A stretch of DNA of 64,000 nt from Desulfosarcina sp. BuS5 (GCF_028752835.1 NZ_CP087952.1:124001-188000); one strand, 5' to 3'. Positions 1 through 9,190 are shown, counted from the stretch's first letter. Notes: a model not told the origin generated them from the letters alone. Program-made: numbers and translations.

Positions 1-545
1 TAAACAGTATCAAGACTTCCGAAACGTGCTATAGTTTTGATTATAAATTACTGTACCGAGCATTTATTTACCTTGACTTATGTCAAAAATTGAAAAAATA
101 TATTTTTGAATGCCTATAGACCGTCAGATAATTACCTGATTTTAAAATTTGGCACAAGGCCAGGGGGAGGAAGGCGTATTATAATACGCCTTCCTCCCCC
201 TGGCCTTGTGAAATTTATTATCTGACAATCTATAGTTTGTTCCAACGCCGGAGCGTTGGAATAAGATGAAAATTACCAAATATGACCTTGCCGAGTATAG
301 TTTTGAGAGTTCAAGCTATGAGCTTTCAGTTACGGGCAAGTGTATTTCGATAATAAGTCCGCCACCGGATACATAAATATCGTTAATATCTTCGATGGAA
401 ATAACAGGCAATAAGGAGTATCGCCGATTGTTTTTCAGGTGCCCTAATTGTGTTTACTGTCCTGATTAGTGGCTATTTGAAAGTGGCTGATTGGTCTGAA
501 TCCATAATCCATCCTGGTTCCAGCGTGGCGGGAACCAGGATGCAG
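1..545. other. Gene-free region with palindromic element and hairpins
   Basis: I see no convincing gene here. The stretch holds a palindromic element (114-235, listed separately), a hairpin at 240-261 (TTCCAACGC / GCGTTGGAA arms) and an 11-bp inverted repeat at 511-541 (ATCCTGGTTCC / GGAACCAGGAT) just past the stop codon of the first gene on the minus strand. The last could act as a transcription end for that gene, but it lacks a clear U-tract. Confidence 0.5.
114..235. mobile_element. MITE family 1, copy A, with 58-bp perfect palindrome
   Basis: Terminal inverted repeats read TATAGACCGTCAGATAA at the left and TTATCTGACAATCTATA at the right. The interior is dominated by a 58-bp perfect inverted repeat at 153-210, centred between 181 and 182. 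Other copies are near 5792, 6514, 26241, 38513 and 46044. The ends always abut TA, consistent with TA target duplication as in Tc1/mariner-IS630 elements. No open reading frame fits inside, so any movement would need a transposase from elsewhere. Confidence 0.75.
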
Positions 546-935
546 TTATTGAGAAGTTACATAATGATCAGCAATTTTTTTATATTCACTGAGAATAAAT
601 TTTTTAGGAAAATCTTCTCTTGAATAATATAGAGATGTATGGGTTAGTACGGAATCGCACATTTCTTTGAAAACAGCATCCTTATCGGCAGCGCTTATAA
701 AATTTCTTTCCCTTTTTTTTTCAAAGACGATCATATCCCCTGTAGCTCCGACAATTTCATCGTAAGTCGCAGCTTCCGCACCGTTATTAGTGAACATTTC
801 CGGTTTAACGGGAATATCCATCCTTGTAATCAGGGCTACATAATAACGTCCCCCAGCTATCTTTCTTGATGCATCATAAAAATTTAGTGTCAGATTATTT
901 TCCAGCAATACAGTTTCAATAAGTTTTTCTTCCAT
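546..935 (-). CDS. Hypothetical protein, 129 aa
   Basis: I do not recognise a family. The protein is soluble, mixed alpha/beta in character, without signal peptide or membrane segment. Features include an early strand-like LNFYDASRKIAGGRYYVALI stretch and a later SREDFPKKFILSEYKKIADHY helix. It is the last gene of a minus-strand run behind the PHP-UvrD helicase gene, 41 bp downstream of it. The codon pattern looks like its neighbours and it has a full start and stop, so it is probably real. Function unknown. Confidence 0.7.
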   Translation of the reverse strand: MEEKLIETVLLENNLTLNFYDASRKIAGGRYYVALITRMDIPVKPEMFTNNGAEAATYDEIVGATGDMIVFEKKRERNFISAADKDAVFKEMCDSVLTHTSLYYSREDFPKKFILSEYKKIADHYVTSQ

Positions 936-976
936 ATTTTTTTATGCCTTAATTGATTATGGTTTTAATTTATATT

Positions 977-3900
977 TCAAAATAATTGCATCTGCTTATT
1001 TACGCGTTGCTTCCTGCTTTGCCCGGCCTGTTTTTCACGTTCCTGCAGATGTTCTTCAATATTCCTGACAAAGGGCGAGAGCTTGCGCATGGTCAGGCGG
1101 CCGAAGATGCGGCGTTTTTTTGCCCAGGTGAGAAAGAGCATCTCTTTCGCGCGGGTCATGCCGACAAAAAAGAGTCTTTTTTCCTCTTTAATATCAGGAA
1201 TATGTTCTTCTGATTTTTTATAAGGTATGAGCCCGTCTTCACACCCGGTGATAAAGACAACCGGAAATTCGAGTCCCTTGGCCGCATGCAGGGTCATTAG
1301 GGAGACCTTCTCAATGTGCTGTTCGTAAAGATCCGTATCTGATCCCAGGGTTATTTCAGTTAAAAATTGTTTTGAATCGCACGCAAACTTTTTGGCAAAG
1401 GAGATAACCGCCCGGACCTTGTCCGCCGCAATGGAATCATCAAGGATGGTACCAGCTATACCCGTATGATCGAGTAGATATTCGAGCTTGTTTTCAAGAG
1501 TCATCTTTGCCATGCCCTTTTCAATATCTTTCAGTCTCCCCAGGAAAGAATCGAGCAGCCCCTGCTGTTTTTTTGGCATTTCCTGTACAGGAAAACGGCG
1601 AATATTATAAAGTGTTTCGTGTAGTGTAAAATTGTTGTCAAGCCCCCATCCGGCCAATTTTTCCAAAGTCTTTGCGCCTATGCCGGCAACGCCTGTTTTA
1701 ACTATTTTTTCAAAATCTAAAAAAGTACCCTGCTTTTCCGTAATCTTAAGCCAGGCAAGAAGTTCCGCAACGGTTTTATGTTCATACAGCCTTTCCCGGC
1801 TTGCGACCTGGCATGGAATTCCGGCGGCCTCAAGCTGGTCGGCAATAACCATGCCCTGATTATTGGTTCTGTAGAGTACCGCAAAATCGGAAAAACTTCT
1901 GGGGGAATCTTCGCTGGAAAGGTCTATTTTATCAAAATCTATGCTGTGAAATCCGGTTCCTCCGATCATCTGTTCAATCCGCCGGCCAACATCCACGGCT
2001 TCGGCCTTTTCCGATCCTGTTTCTATGATGCCTATGGTCTTTTTGCCCTTAATTTCCGAATAAATCCTGAAACCTTCCGGGGTTGCATCTTCCCGCGCAA
2101 GGGCCTGGTAAGAGGCGTCAAGAATAGTCTGAACGGAACGGTAATTTCTGGTAAGCCTTATAATCTCCGCATCCGGATAATCCGTAATAAAATCGTGAAA
2201 ATATTTCTTGTCGGATCCTCTGAATCCGTAAATAGACTGATCCGGGTCGCCGATCACGCAGAGATCCTTTCCAGGAGGAGAGAGCGCCTTTATGATCCGG
2301 TACTGCCCGTAGTTCAGATCCTGATATTCATCCACAAAGATATATTTAAACCTGGAGCGGTATTTTTCAAGAGTTGAACGATTGTTTTTAAAAAGCAGGG
2401 CGGTTTTCAATATAAGGTCTTCGTAATCGTATAAAGAGAGCAGAGACATGATCTGCTGATATTCTTTATATATTGCGGCAAACCCGATTGCATGATTTTT
2501 ATCGGTTATTTTATTAATTGCGGACTCATCTTCCGGTCTGAGCAGCTTCTGTTTGGCGGATATAATTATATTTTCTATTTTGTTTTTATGGAGGGATATT
2601 TTACCTTTGCGGCGCTCCACACGCTTTATCGTCGTCATGATGATATGGCTTCGGCCGCGATCGTCTATTACGCAAATGTCGCTGTTTTTTTTCTGCTCAT
2701 AAAGAATTGAATAGCACAGGGAATGTAAAGTTGAACATAAAGGAAGTCTGAAACTATTGCCTAACATAGGAACCAATCTATCCCTCATTTCCCGGGCTGC
2801 TTTGACTGTAAATGTGACTGCCAGAATATTTTCAGGCGGCACATTCCCTGCTTTTACAATATGAGCTATCCTGCCGGTAATAGTCCGGGTCTTGCCGGTT
2901 CCAGGACCGGCCACAATCATCATGGGGCCGTTTTTATGGAGAACCGCTTTTTTCTGTTCTTCATTAAGCGTTTCAAGAGCGCTGGAATCCGACAAATTGA
3001 CAACAGCTTCCAGACGGTTTTTTTTAACAACATCAGGCTTTTTTTTTCGCAAGGTTTCCGGAGAGGCCTTTTTTTTGAGCTTATTTTTTTTTGCGGCCCC
3101 TTTTTTTGCAACTTCAGGAATGCTGAAGAGGGTTTTCTGGCCAAGAAGCTCCGCCCGCTCCGAATCAGTAAAAATTTTAATAACTCCGTATTCCCCGTCA
3201 TATCCCGGAATAACATGCATCTCTTTGGAGCGCATGCGCCGGACGGCCTCGCCTATAAGTGGGATGCCAGCCTTTTCAATATCAGCAATTTTCAAGTCAT
3301 GGAGTATGGAAAATTCACTGCCCAACCGGGCAAGCGCTGAATTATAATATTTTGCAACTTTTTTTGATTGGGGCCCCACACGAAATATTTCGGAAAGAAT
3401 GTTGACAAGAGGCGCTATGCTGTAAAAAGGATGGGTATGCCCGGGTTTTTCTCCGGCAGGTCTTCCGGCAAGCTCCTCCACCCTGTACAAAACTCCCAGT
3501 GTCAACGGCTTTCCGCAGACCGGGCAGATTCCGTCTGCGGCAATGGTTTCATTAGGTTTGAAACAGACACCGCATTTGCGATGCCCGTCCAGGTGGTATT
3601 TACCTTCTTCCGGATAGAATTCAAAGGTTCCCAGAAAGGACTCCGGGTCGCCCGATTCCAGGGTGGTTTTTATGTCCGCAAAACTTAAATTCGTATCAAA
3701 CAGGTTGGCCTCCCGGCCCAGCTTCATGGGTGAATGTGCGTCTGAATTCGAGACAAGCGTCAACCCGTCGAGATCCTTGATCCGCCAATTCATTAAAGGA
3801 TCTGAAGAAAGACCCGTTTCGACTGCGAATATGTTTGAAGAGAGATCTTCAAAACATTCCTCAATTGCATCAAAACCCGATTTGGAACCAAATAGAGAAA

Positions 3901-4408
3901 ACCAGGGCGTCCAGATATGGGCCGGAATAAGAAATCCGTTATTTGTGGTTTCCAGGAGGATTTCAAGCAGATCCCTTGAATCTAGTCCAAGGATCGGTCT
4001 GCCGTCCGACTTTATATTGCCTATCTTGTCCAGGCGGGAGTTAAACCTTTCTGCCGCATCAATATCAGGCAGAAAAACCAGGTTATGATTTTTACGGGTC
4101 CGACCGTTTTTTTTATAAATAGAACTTATTTCGGATTCCAGCATAAAGCGCACCATGCCCCGGCAGGCCCGGGGAACTTGCTGATCGCATTTTTCAGCCA
4201 GATCCGCTTTTAATTTGAAGAGCCCCTTTTCAGCAGGAACCAGTTTTTCTTTAATTTCGGCCATCCAGCCCGGATGGGTGGCATCTCCGGTTGCCACAAC
4301 CTGGATTCCTTTTAACTGGGCGGCGATGTACAGGTGTTCAAGATCAAGATTTTTGGCGGTGGCCATGGAAAATTTTGAATGGATATGCAGATCCGCTATA
4401 AATTTCAT
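977..4408 (-). CDS. PHP-domain / UvrD-type helicase fusion protein
   Basis: An 1143-residue fusion. Residues 1-430 form a PHP-type metal-dependent phosphoesterase resembling endonuclease Q: it opens with DLHIHS (H7, H9) and has a four-cysteine zinc site near 278-299 (CGVC...CPVC). A lysine-rich linker (about 435-470) leads to a superfamily 1 UvrD/PcrA/Rep helicase with Walker A GPGTGKT near 500, the DEYQD motif near 691 and motif VI-like VGMTRAKE near the C terminus. EndoQ cuts next to deaminated bases in DNA, so a helicase-nuclease in repair is likely; this is inference from the domain pair. The upstream 180-aa gene overlaps its start by 4 bp, indicating co-translation. Confidence 0.88.
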   Translation of the reverse strand: MKFIADLHIHSKFSMATAKNLDLEHLYIAAQLKGIQVVATGDATHPGWMAEIKEKLVPAEKGLFKLKADLAEKCDQQVPRACRGMVRFMLESEISSIYKKNGRTRKNHNLVFLPDIDAAERFNSRLDKIGNIKSDGRPILGLDSRDLLEILLETTNNGFLIPAHIWTPWFSLFGSKSGFDAIEECFEDLSSNIFAVETGLSSDPLMNWRIKDLDGLTLVSNSDAHSPMKLGREANLFDTNLSFADIKTTLESGDPESFLGTFEFYPEEGKYHLDGHRKCGVCFKPNETIAADGICPVCGKPLTLGVLYRVEELAGRPAGEKPGHTHPFYSIAPLVNILSEIFRVGPQSKKVAKYYNSALARLGSEFSILHDLKIADIEKAGIPLIGEAVRRMRSKEMHVIPGYDGEYGVIKIFTDSERAELLGQKTLFSIPEVAKKGAAKKNKLKKKASPETLRKKKPDVVKKNRLEAVVNLSDSSALETLNEEQKKAVLHKNGPMMIVAGPGTGKTRTITGRIAHIVKAGNVPPENILAVTFTVKAAREMRDRLVPMLGNSFRLPLCSTLHSLCYSILYEQKKNSDICVIDDRGRSHIIMTTIKRVERRKGKISLHKNKIENIIISAKQKLLRPEDESAINKITDKNHAIGFAAIYKEYQQIMSLLSLYDYEDLILKTALLFKNNRSTLEKYRSRFKYIFVDEYQDLNYGQYRIIKALSPPGKDLCVIGDPDQSIYGFRGSDKKYFHDFITDYPDAEIIRLTRNYRSVQTILDASYQALAREDATPEGFRIYSEIKGKKTIGIIETGSEKAEAVDVGRRIEQMIGGTGFHSIDFDKIDLSSEDSPRSFSDFAVLYRTNNQGMVIADQLEAAGIPCQVASRERLYEHKTVAELLAWLKITEKQGTFLDFEKIVKTGVAGIGAKTLEKLAGWGLDNNFTLHETLYNIRRFPVQEMPKKQQGLLDSFLGRLKDIEKGMAKMTLENKLEYLLDHTGIAGTILDDSIAADKVRAVISFAKKFACDSKQFLTEITLGSDTDLYEQHIEKVSLMTLHAAKGLEFPVVFITGCEDGLIPYKKSEEHIPDIKEEKRLFFVGMTRAKEMLFLTWAKKRRIFGRLTMRKLSPFVRNIEEHLQEREKQAGQSRKQRVNKQMQLF

Positions 4409-4947
4409 CCGTTTTTTCCATTTTGAATTTTAATCGACAAGATGTACTCCTTTACCCCGCCTACAGCGGAACTGAAAATCCTGTTGCCTAACATTATCAC
4501 ATGCACATTATCCTTGTTTCCACAAATTTTTGCGAATTCAGGGCCGATCAGGGATACTGGTTCTGCGGCGCCTTTGGAAGCACTTAAAGCGGCCACGTAT
4601 TGATCAAGACGTTCTTTCAGGATACTAAAGTAGTCGATCTCTTTTCCTGTTACGGAAGATGCTGTAAGCGACAAATTGACCGAAAATTCATTAATCGCAT
4701 TCCAGAAAGACTCGGTGAGTTCATTCTTCCGGGAACTGCCGGAAAGGAAAAAGGATATCCCCCATCCCACACTGATTATTTTTAATATCTGTGCTTCATA
4801 CTCTATGGCAACGGGGTTGAGCTCTTTTCCGTCAGGAAGCAGACCCAGGAACTCTTTCAGATCATCACGGGCAATAGCAAAATTTACCAGGCGCTCTTTT
4901 ACATCATCCATACTTACTTGCTGTTTAATGGGAGAAATCATGGTCAA
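4405..4947 (-). CDS. Hypothetical protein, 180 aa
   Basis: I recognise no family. The protein is predicted soluble and helical in the first half. The last third has an IMLGNRIFSSAVGGVKEYILSIKIQNG segment that looks like a beta sheet. Its stop codon overlaps the ATG of the PHP-UvrD gene by 4 bp, so the two are probably translated together and may work together in DNA repair. The start could also be Met3 or Met12; no strong ribosome binding site decides. Confidence 0.65.
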   Translation of the reverse strand: MTMISPIKQQVSMDDVKERLVNFAIARDDLKEFLGLLPDGKELNPVAIEYEAQILKIISVGWGISFFLSGSSRKNELTESFWNAINEFSVNLSLTASSVTGKEIDYFSILKERLDQYVAALSASKGAAEPVSLIGPEFAKICGNKDNVHVIMLGNRIFSSAVGGVKEYILSIKIQNGKNG

Positions 4948-5247
4948 AAATTTTTTCCAAGTTTAAGGTTTTTGAAAAATTTAAGCAGTTCCTCTGCGGT
5001 GAATATACCGAGCCTAACAGGTAGAAAAGTGTTAACTATTTTTACACTCCAATGAAAGACGCTTTATAAGCATAGCAATATTTTTTTACCTTTAAAACAG
5101 ATTTTTATTTTTTTTAACCAGCCTGGCGCAGCCTTCTTCCTTTTTGTACTTTCTATATTCAATTTTATAGGGTATAAAGTTCTCAAGGAATACCGACAAA
5201 ATAAGGGGCATGCCCGGCCTTCGGGCGGATCCGGGGAATATAATAAT

Positions 5248-5673
5248 ATGAAACCTGAAAAAGAAAAAATGGTAGAGTTGACTGAAGATAAAATTGACCT
5301 TGCCGGCGCAATGGAAAGATTAAAAAGCCCGGAAATCGGGGCGATTGCATCTTACTTCGGCAGTGTTCGCAATACTTCAAAAGGAAAAAATACAGCCAGC
5401 TTAACATATCCTGGGGAAGGATCGTCCCTGGTATTAGAAAAAATGAAAGAACTCAGAAAAAACGCATTGAATAAATACGACATTCGGGATGCGATGATGA
5501 TCCAGAGAATCGGGTACTTAAAACCGGGAGATAATATTCTTTTCGTAGGAATAAGCGCTGCAACACGAACCCCGGCCTTTGAGGCCTGCAGTTACATAAT
5601 AGACAGGATAAAGGCCGAGGTTCATCCCGGCTGGAAAAAGGAAAAATTTCAAAGCAGTGTCGACCTAACCTGA
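5248..5673 (+). CDS. moaE: Molybdopterin synthase catalytic subunit-like protein (MoaE family)
   Basis: MoaE-family protein of 141 aa, close to the usual 140-150. MoaE with thiocarboxylated MoaD inserts two sulfurs into cyclic pyranopterin monophosphate to make molybdopterin. Family features are the GAIASYFGSVRNTSKGK segment near residue 30 and the C-terminal AFEACSYIIDRIKAEVHPGWKKE segment with the conserved lysine and WKKE. The usual HR pair before AFEA reads TRTP here. No moaD or other Mo-cofactor gene is nearby. A 5'-flanking AT-rich leader with no clear SD makes the start somewhat uncertain. Confidence 0.8.
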   Translation: MKPEKEKMVELTEDKIDLAGAMERLKSPEIGAIASYFGSVRNTSKGKNTASLTYPGEGSSLVLEKMKELRKNALNKYDIRDAMMIQRIGYLKPGDNILFVGISAATRTPAFEACSYIIDRIKAEVHPGWKKEKFQSSVDLT

Positions 5674-5692
5674 ATCTGTGCGCCTGCTTGTG

Positions 5693-5712
5693 GAAGTTAT
5701 TTTTGAGCGAGT
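5693..5712. repeat. Solo end of palindromic element family 3
   Basis: The sequence TTATTTTTGAGCGAGTCCT is the right terminal repeat of the element at 52094-52252 with one change. No partner end lies upstream in the moaE-side flank, so this is a remnant. It abuts the large inverted repeat that follows. Confidence 0.5.
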
Positions 5713-5984
5713 CCTAAGGGAACTTACAGAAAATAATCTACGCATCCTGCTTGCCCTTTTGTCCGTCTTTTACGTCGCGGTAACAGTTGTATATAGATTG
5801 TCGCATAATTAATTTCACAAGGCTAGAGCGAGGAGATAATACTAATCGTATATCTCCGACCGATAACGCAGTGAAATTATTTATGTGACGGTCTATAGTT
5901 CACTATGCAACTGTTACCACGCCTTGAAGACGAACAAAAATTCTGCACGATATGCGTAGATTATTTCCTTCCAGTTCCCTAAGG
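5713..5984. repeat. Large inverted repeat with a MITE in its centre
   Basis: Arms of about 75 bp at 5713-5789 and 5908-5984 are imperfect reverse complements: CCTAAGGGAAC pairs with GTTCCCTAAGG, AATAATCTACGCAT with ATGCGTAGATTATT, and GCGGTAACAGTTG with CAACTGTTACCACGC. The centre is occupied by a family-1 MITE (5792-5897). The structure lies between the convergent moaE-like and oadG-like genes and overlaps the last codons of the latter. It may be an older palindromic element hit by the MITE. Confidence 0.7.
5792..5897. mobile_element. MITE family 1, copy B
   Basis: Left end TATAGATTGTCGCATAA and right end TTATGTGACGGTCTATA are inverted repeats. The interior carries the family-specific words AATTTCACAAGGC and CGATAACGCAGTGAAATTA, shared with copies C and D in one or other orientation. 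There is no ORF. Confidence 0.7.
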
Positions 5985-6401
5985 CCTGGAAATCTGCCGC
6001 CATACAAACAGACCTTCTCCTCGCGACACTAAAATGCCGGCATTACGCAGATAGTTTATGGATATGTATGGGTGCGGGAAATCAAATTTTTTTGAAAGTT
6101 TAATTAGGGCGGATAATTTAAAAGGCTCTCCAAGCTGATCTACCAGCGGTTTATAATGATATGAAAGACTGCTGATATCCATGGATAAAACAGACCCCGG
6201 TGTTTCAATAATCTTTGGCCTTTGTTTTTCTATGTTTTTTTGTATCTTTTTAGCAAATTTTTTTTTATCAAGGAAATGGAGCACCTTGTGTATCCGGGAA
6301 ATAACAAAGGAAAGGGTTACAAGCCCGGTGAATACGATGGCAATGCCAAGTATGGCCATGACCCAGCCGTTATAGGCGGAAATAGCTTCTATACCGTACA
6401 A
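5979..6401 (-). CDS. OadG-like small membrane protein
   Basis: 140 aa with one N-terminal membrane helix (about residues 12-35, AILGIAIVFTGLVTLSFVI), then a basic, lysine-rich stretch and a soluble C-terminal part. This matches the gamma subunit of sodium-pumping decarboxylases (OadG family), which assembles the membrane complex. The C-terminal LGEPFKLSALIKLSKKF...LRNAGILVSRGEGLFVW region looks like a small winged-helix fold rather than the usual His-rich OadG tail, so the match may be limited to the N terminus. No decarboxylase alpha or beta gene is adjacent. Confidence 0.65.
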   Translation of the reverse strand: MYGIEAISAYNGWVMAILGIAIVFTGLVTLSFVISRIHKVLHFLDKKKFAKKIQKNIEKQRPKIIETPGSVLSMDISSLSYHYKPLVDQLGEPFKLSALIKLSKKFDFPHPYISINYLRNAGILVSRGEGLFVWRQISRP

Positions 6402-6513
6402 TGAAAACCTCCTTTATTATTGCAAACCTTTTAAAGTATTTTACTAACCTGACTATTGATTGTCAATAATTGGGAACCTCCGAAACCATTTGACATTACT
6501 GCTATTCATTAGT

Positions 6514-6870
6514 TATAGGTTTTTACATAAATAATTTCACTGCGTTATCAGTTAAAACCTTCGGCCGACTTATTGTCGGTGCGCTTCCTAAGGTTTTTTG
6601 TAACCGTTCACGGTTATAGGTTCACAGTTAACGGTTGAAAAATACAGCGGGTTTCGGTGGATTCGCTTCGCTTAATCCACCCTACAAACTTACGTTGCTC
6701 TTGAACCGTAGGGTGGATTAAGGAGCGTAAGCGACGAATCCACCAAAGTAGCTGTCCCGCCTTACGTTGATGGCCTGAGATTCAATTTATAAACAGGAAA
6801 TTATGCCGCTTGTAACCGTGAACGGTTACGGTTTTTTCTATAGCCTTGTGAAACTAATCAGATAGTATGA
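6514..6870. mobile_element. MITE family 1, copy F, degenerate and interrupted
   Basis: The left part (6514-6599) reads TATAGGTTTTTACATAAATA then AATTTCACTGCGTTATCAG, as in copy C. The right part (6830-6870) begins with a CTATAGCCTTGTGAAAC segment like the right interior of copy A and ends in a decayed terminal repeat. The 230-bp family-2 element sits between them, flanked by an 8-bp direct repeat GGTTTTTT, so family 2 inserted into an already present family-1 copy. Confidence 0.6.
6600..6829. mobile_element. Palindromic element family 2, intact 230-bp copy
   Basis: Ends are perfect 17-bp inverted repeats (GTAACCGTTCACGGTTA and its complement). The interior holds a long imperfect hairpin built from GGTGGATTCG...TAATCCACCCTAC and GTAGGGTGGATTA...CGAATCCACC. 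Direct repeats GGTTTTTT at 6592-6599 and 6830-6837 look like a target duplication. A second copy, split by an IS3 element, occupies 48564-48593 plus 50602-50805; the 204 bp of its right part show no mismatch to this copy by eye, so movement is recent. Confidence 0.85.
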
Positions 6871-6901
6871 TTTTTTAGTAACCAAAAGGGTTGGCTATAA
6901 T

Positions 6902-9187
6902 ATGGGTAATGCCATCAGGTTCTGGAAATGGCTGGGGATTGTATTAGTAATTATTATAATTTTTGCCGATGTGGTTTACGCATTGAGTTTCAATGCCGGA
7001 ATCATCTTTCCTGCTTCAATTCTCGTGACAGGTGTTTTTTTCGTTATCGGGTTTATTTTATTCCGGGCGGGGAATCGTCGCCAGCATGAATATATAAAAA
7101 AGCTTGTGCAGAACGAGCAGACCTTGCAACAGCGGGAACGATACCTGGTGGCGTTAAATAAAGCAGGTTCACTCCTGCTTAAAGCTGGCCGGGAAGTTCC
7201 CTGTAAGGAGTTCATCAATGCAATCGGACCCGCCTATGATGCCAGCCGGACCTATTTATTTTTCAATCATCGGGATAATGACGGCAAGCTGCGCATGAGC
7301 CAAGTTGCGGAATGGTGCGTCGAGGGCATAAAACCTGAAATCGACAACCCATCATTACAAAATCTGCCCTATAAAGAAAATTTTTCACGCTGGCAGAAGA
7401 TACTTTCCAGGGGCGATATCATAAGCGGCCGGGTTGTTGACTTTCCGGCCGCTGAACGTGACATGCTTGAACCACAGGGAATTCTCTACATTCTCATTGT
7501 TCCTCTTTTTATTGATAATGATTTTATTGGTTTTATTGGTTTTGACAATTGTGTTGATGATCAAGAATGGGGTTTGGCAGAGCATAAGTATCTTGCCACT
7601 GCCGCAAATCTTCTATCCCAGGCGCTGAAGCGAAGCCAGGCTGAAGAATCGTTACGCCAGGAGAATAGCCGTTTTGTTACGGTTATGGATTCCCTTGATA
7701 TAGTGATATTAGCGGTTGACATACAATCCTATGAACTTATTTTTTTAAATAAGTTAGGCAAAGAGATATTGGGTGATAATATAGGCCGGCCCTGTTGGAA
7801 GGTTCTGCAAAAAGGACAAACAGGGCCTTGTGATTTCTGCACTAATCATCGCCTGCTTGACAATGACGGGAGGCCCTCATCACCTTATACCCGGGAGTCC
7901 GGGAATAACATAACAGGCAGGTGGTACCAATGCCACGAACAGGCCATTGTCTGGCCTGACGGCCGTCTTGTCCGTCTTCAAATTGCTACGGATATTACCC
8001 AAATTAAGCAGGCTGCAATAGAAAAGTCGGCCTTGCAGGAAAAACTTATACGTTCCCAAAAAATGGAAGCCATAGGTTTAATGGCCGGCGGTGTAGCCCA
8101 TGACCTGAATAATATTCTGTCCGGAATAGTCGGTTATCCGGATCTGTTACTTATGCAACTGCCGGAAGAGAGCAAATTACGAAGGCCGATTGAGGAGATC
8201 CAAAAATCAGGCCACCGGGCTGCAGAGGTAGTTGCAGACCTGCTCACTGTGGCCCGTGGCGTTGCCGCCGGACGGGAAACCTGCAGCCTTAACACTCTGG
8301 TCGCCGAGTATATGAATTCGCCGGAATGCCGAAATTATAAATTATTGTATCCAAACGTAATCTATACCTTAAGGCTTGAACCGGACCTGCTTAATATCTC
8401 CTGTTCGTCGGTGCATATAAAAAAATGCATCATGAACCTGATGATAAACGCTGCTGAAGCTATTAGCGGGGACGGCAGTATTATTATAAGCACTGAAAAT
8501 CAATATGTGGATAAACCGATTCCCGAAAATTGTTACATGGAGAAAGGCGAATATGCTGTTCTCAGCTTTAAGGATACCGGTTCGGGCATCTCTAAAGAGG
8601 ATATCAATTGCATTTTTGAACCGTTTTATTCAAAAAAGGTGCTGGGCAGAAGCGGCACGGGATTGGGATTAACCGTAGTCTGGAATACGGTACAGGATCA
8701 TGGCGGCGGGGTCACTGTTGAAAGCGGCGACAAGGGAACGAATTTTACATTATATTTCCCAGCAATCAGGGAAGCTTTGAATAAACAGATAAAAAGTATC
8801 AGGCTCGACGAATTGATGGGACATGGCGATAAAATTCTGGTAATAGACGATGAAGCATTGCAGCAGGATATTGCTACCAAGATGCTGACTACACTTGGCT
8901 ATCAGGTTGACTCCGTAAGCTCGGGAGAAGAGGCAATCGAATACCTGGAAAAGAATTCTGTGGATTTACTTGTGCTCGATATGATTATGGATCCCGGTAT
9001 AGGCGGGCTGGAGACCTATGAACAGGTCATAGATCTGCATCCCGGCCAGAAGGCCATCATCGCCAGCGGCTTTTCTGAAAACAAAGATGTGAAAAACGTT
9101 CAAAAAATAGGCGCAGGTCAGTTTATCAAAAAACCGTATACCATGAACCGGATTGGGGCGGCAGTCCGGCAAGCTTTGTATGAATAA
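6902..9187 (+). CDS. Hybrid sensor histidine kinase / response regulator
   Basis: A 761-aa membrane-bound hybrid kinase. Two hydrophobic segments lie near residues 9-28 and 34-55. A coiled stretch leads to a GAF-like domain (about 80-240), a PAS domain (about 255-370, with a CDFC motif), then HisKA with phospho-acceptor His400 in GGVAHDLNNILSG. The HATPase domain shows the N box (NLMINAAEA), DTGSGIS and GTGLGL. A receiver domain follows (about 642-761) with phospho-acceptor Asp693 in LLVLDMIMDPG. The signal is unknown. It stands alone, 40 bp after a nested repeat, so promoter control by that repeat is possible. Confidence 0.9.
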   Translation: MGNAIRFWKWLGIVLVIIIIFADVVYALSFNAGIIFPASILVTGVFFVIGFILFRAGNRRQHEYIKKLVQNEQTLQQRERYLVALNKAGSLLLKAGREVPCKEFINAIGPAYDASRTYLFFNHRDNDGKLRMSQVAEWCVEGIKPEIDNPSLQNLPYKENFSRWQKILSRGDIISGRVVDFPAAERDMLEPQGILYILIVPLFIDNDFIGFIGFDNCVDDQEWGLAEHKYLATAANLLSQALKRSQAEESLRQENSRFVTVMDSLDIVILAVDIQSYELIFLNKLGKEILGDNIGRPCWKVLQKGQTGPCDFCTNHRLLDNDGRPSSPYTRESGNNITGRWYQCHEQAIVWPDGRLVRLQIATDITQIKQAAIEKSALQEKLIRSQKMEAIGLMAGGVAHDLNNILSGIVGYPDLLLMQLPEESKLRRPIEEIQKSGHRAAEVVADLLTVARGVAAGRETCSLNTLVAEYMNSPECRNYKLLYPNVIYTLRLEPDLLNISCSSVHIKKCIMNLMINAAEAISGDGSIIISTENQYVDKPIPENCYMEKGEYAVLSFKDTGSGISKEDINCIFEPFYSKKVLGRSGTGLGLTVVWNTVQDHGGGVTVESGDKGTNFTLYFPAIREALNKQIKSIRLDELMGHGDKILVIDDEALQQDIATKMLTTLGYQVDSVSSGEEAIEYLEKNSVDLLVLDMIMDPGIGGLETYEQVIDLHPGQKAIIASGFSENKDVKNVQKIGAGQFIKKPYTMNRIGAAVRQALYE

Positions 9188-9190
9188 GTT

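Larger units (their letters stand above)
6402..6901. other. Intergenic region with nested palindromic elements
   Basis: This 500-bp gap between oadG-like and the hybrid kinase holds no gene. It consists mainly of a degenerate family-1 MITE (ends near 6514 and 6870) split by an intact 230-bp family-2 element (6600-6829). Confidence 0.7.

Noticed and set aside
1778-2377. Plus-strand open frame of 199 aa
   Set aside because: It lies fully inside the PHP-UvrD gene on the other strand, whose motifs are clear; no family match in the shadow frame.
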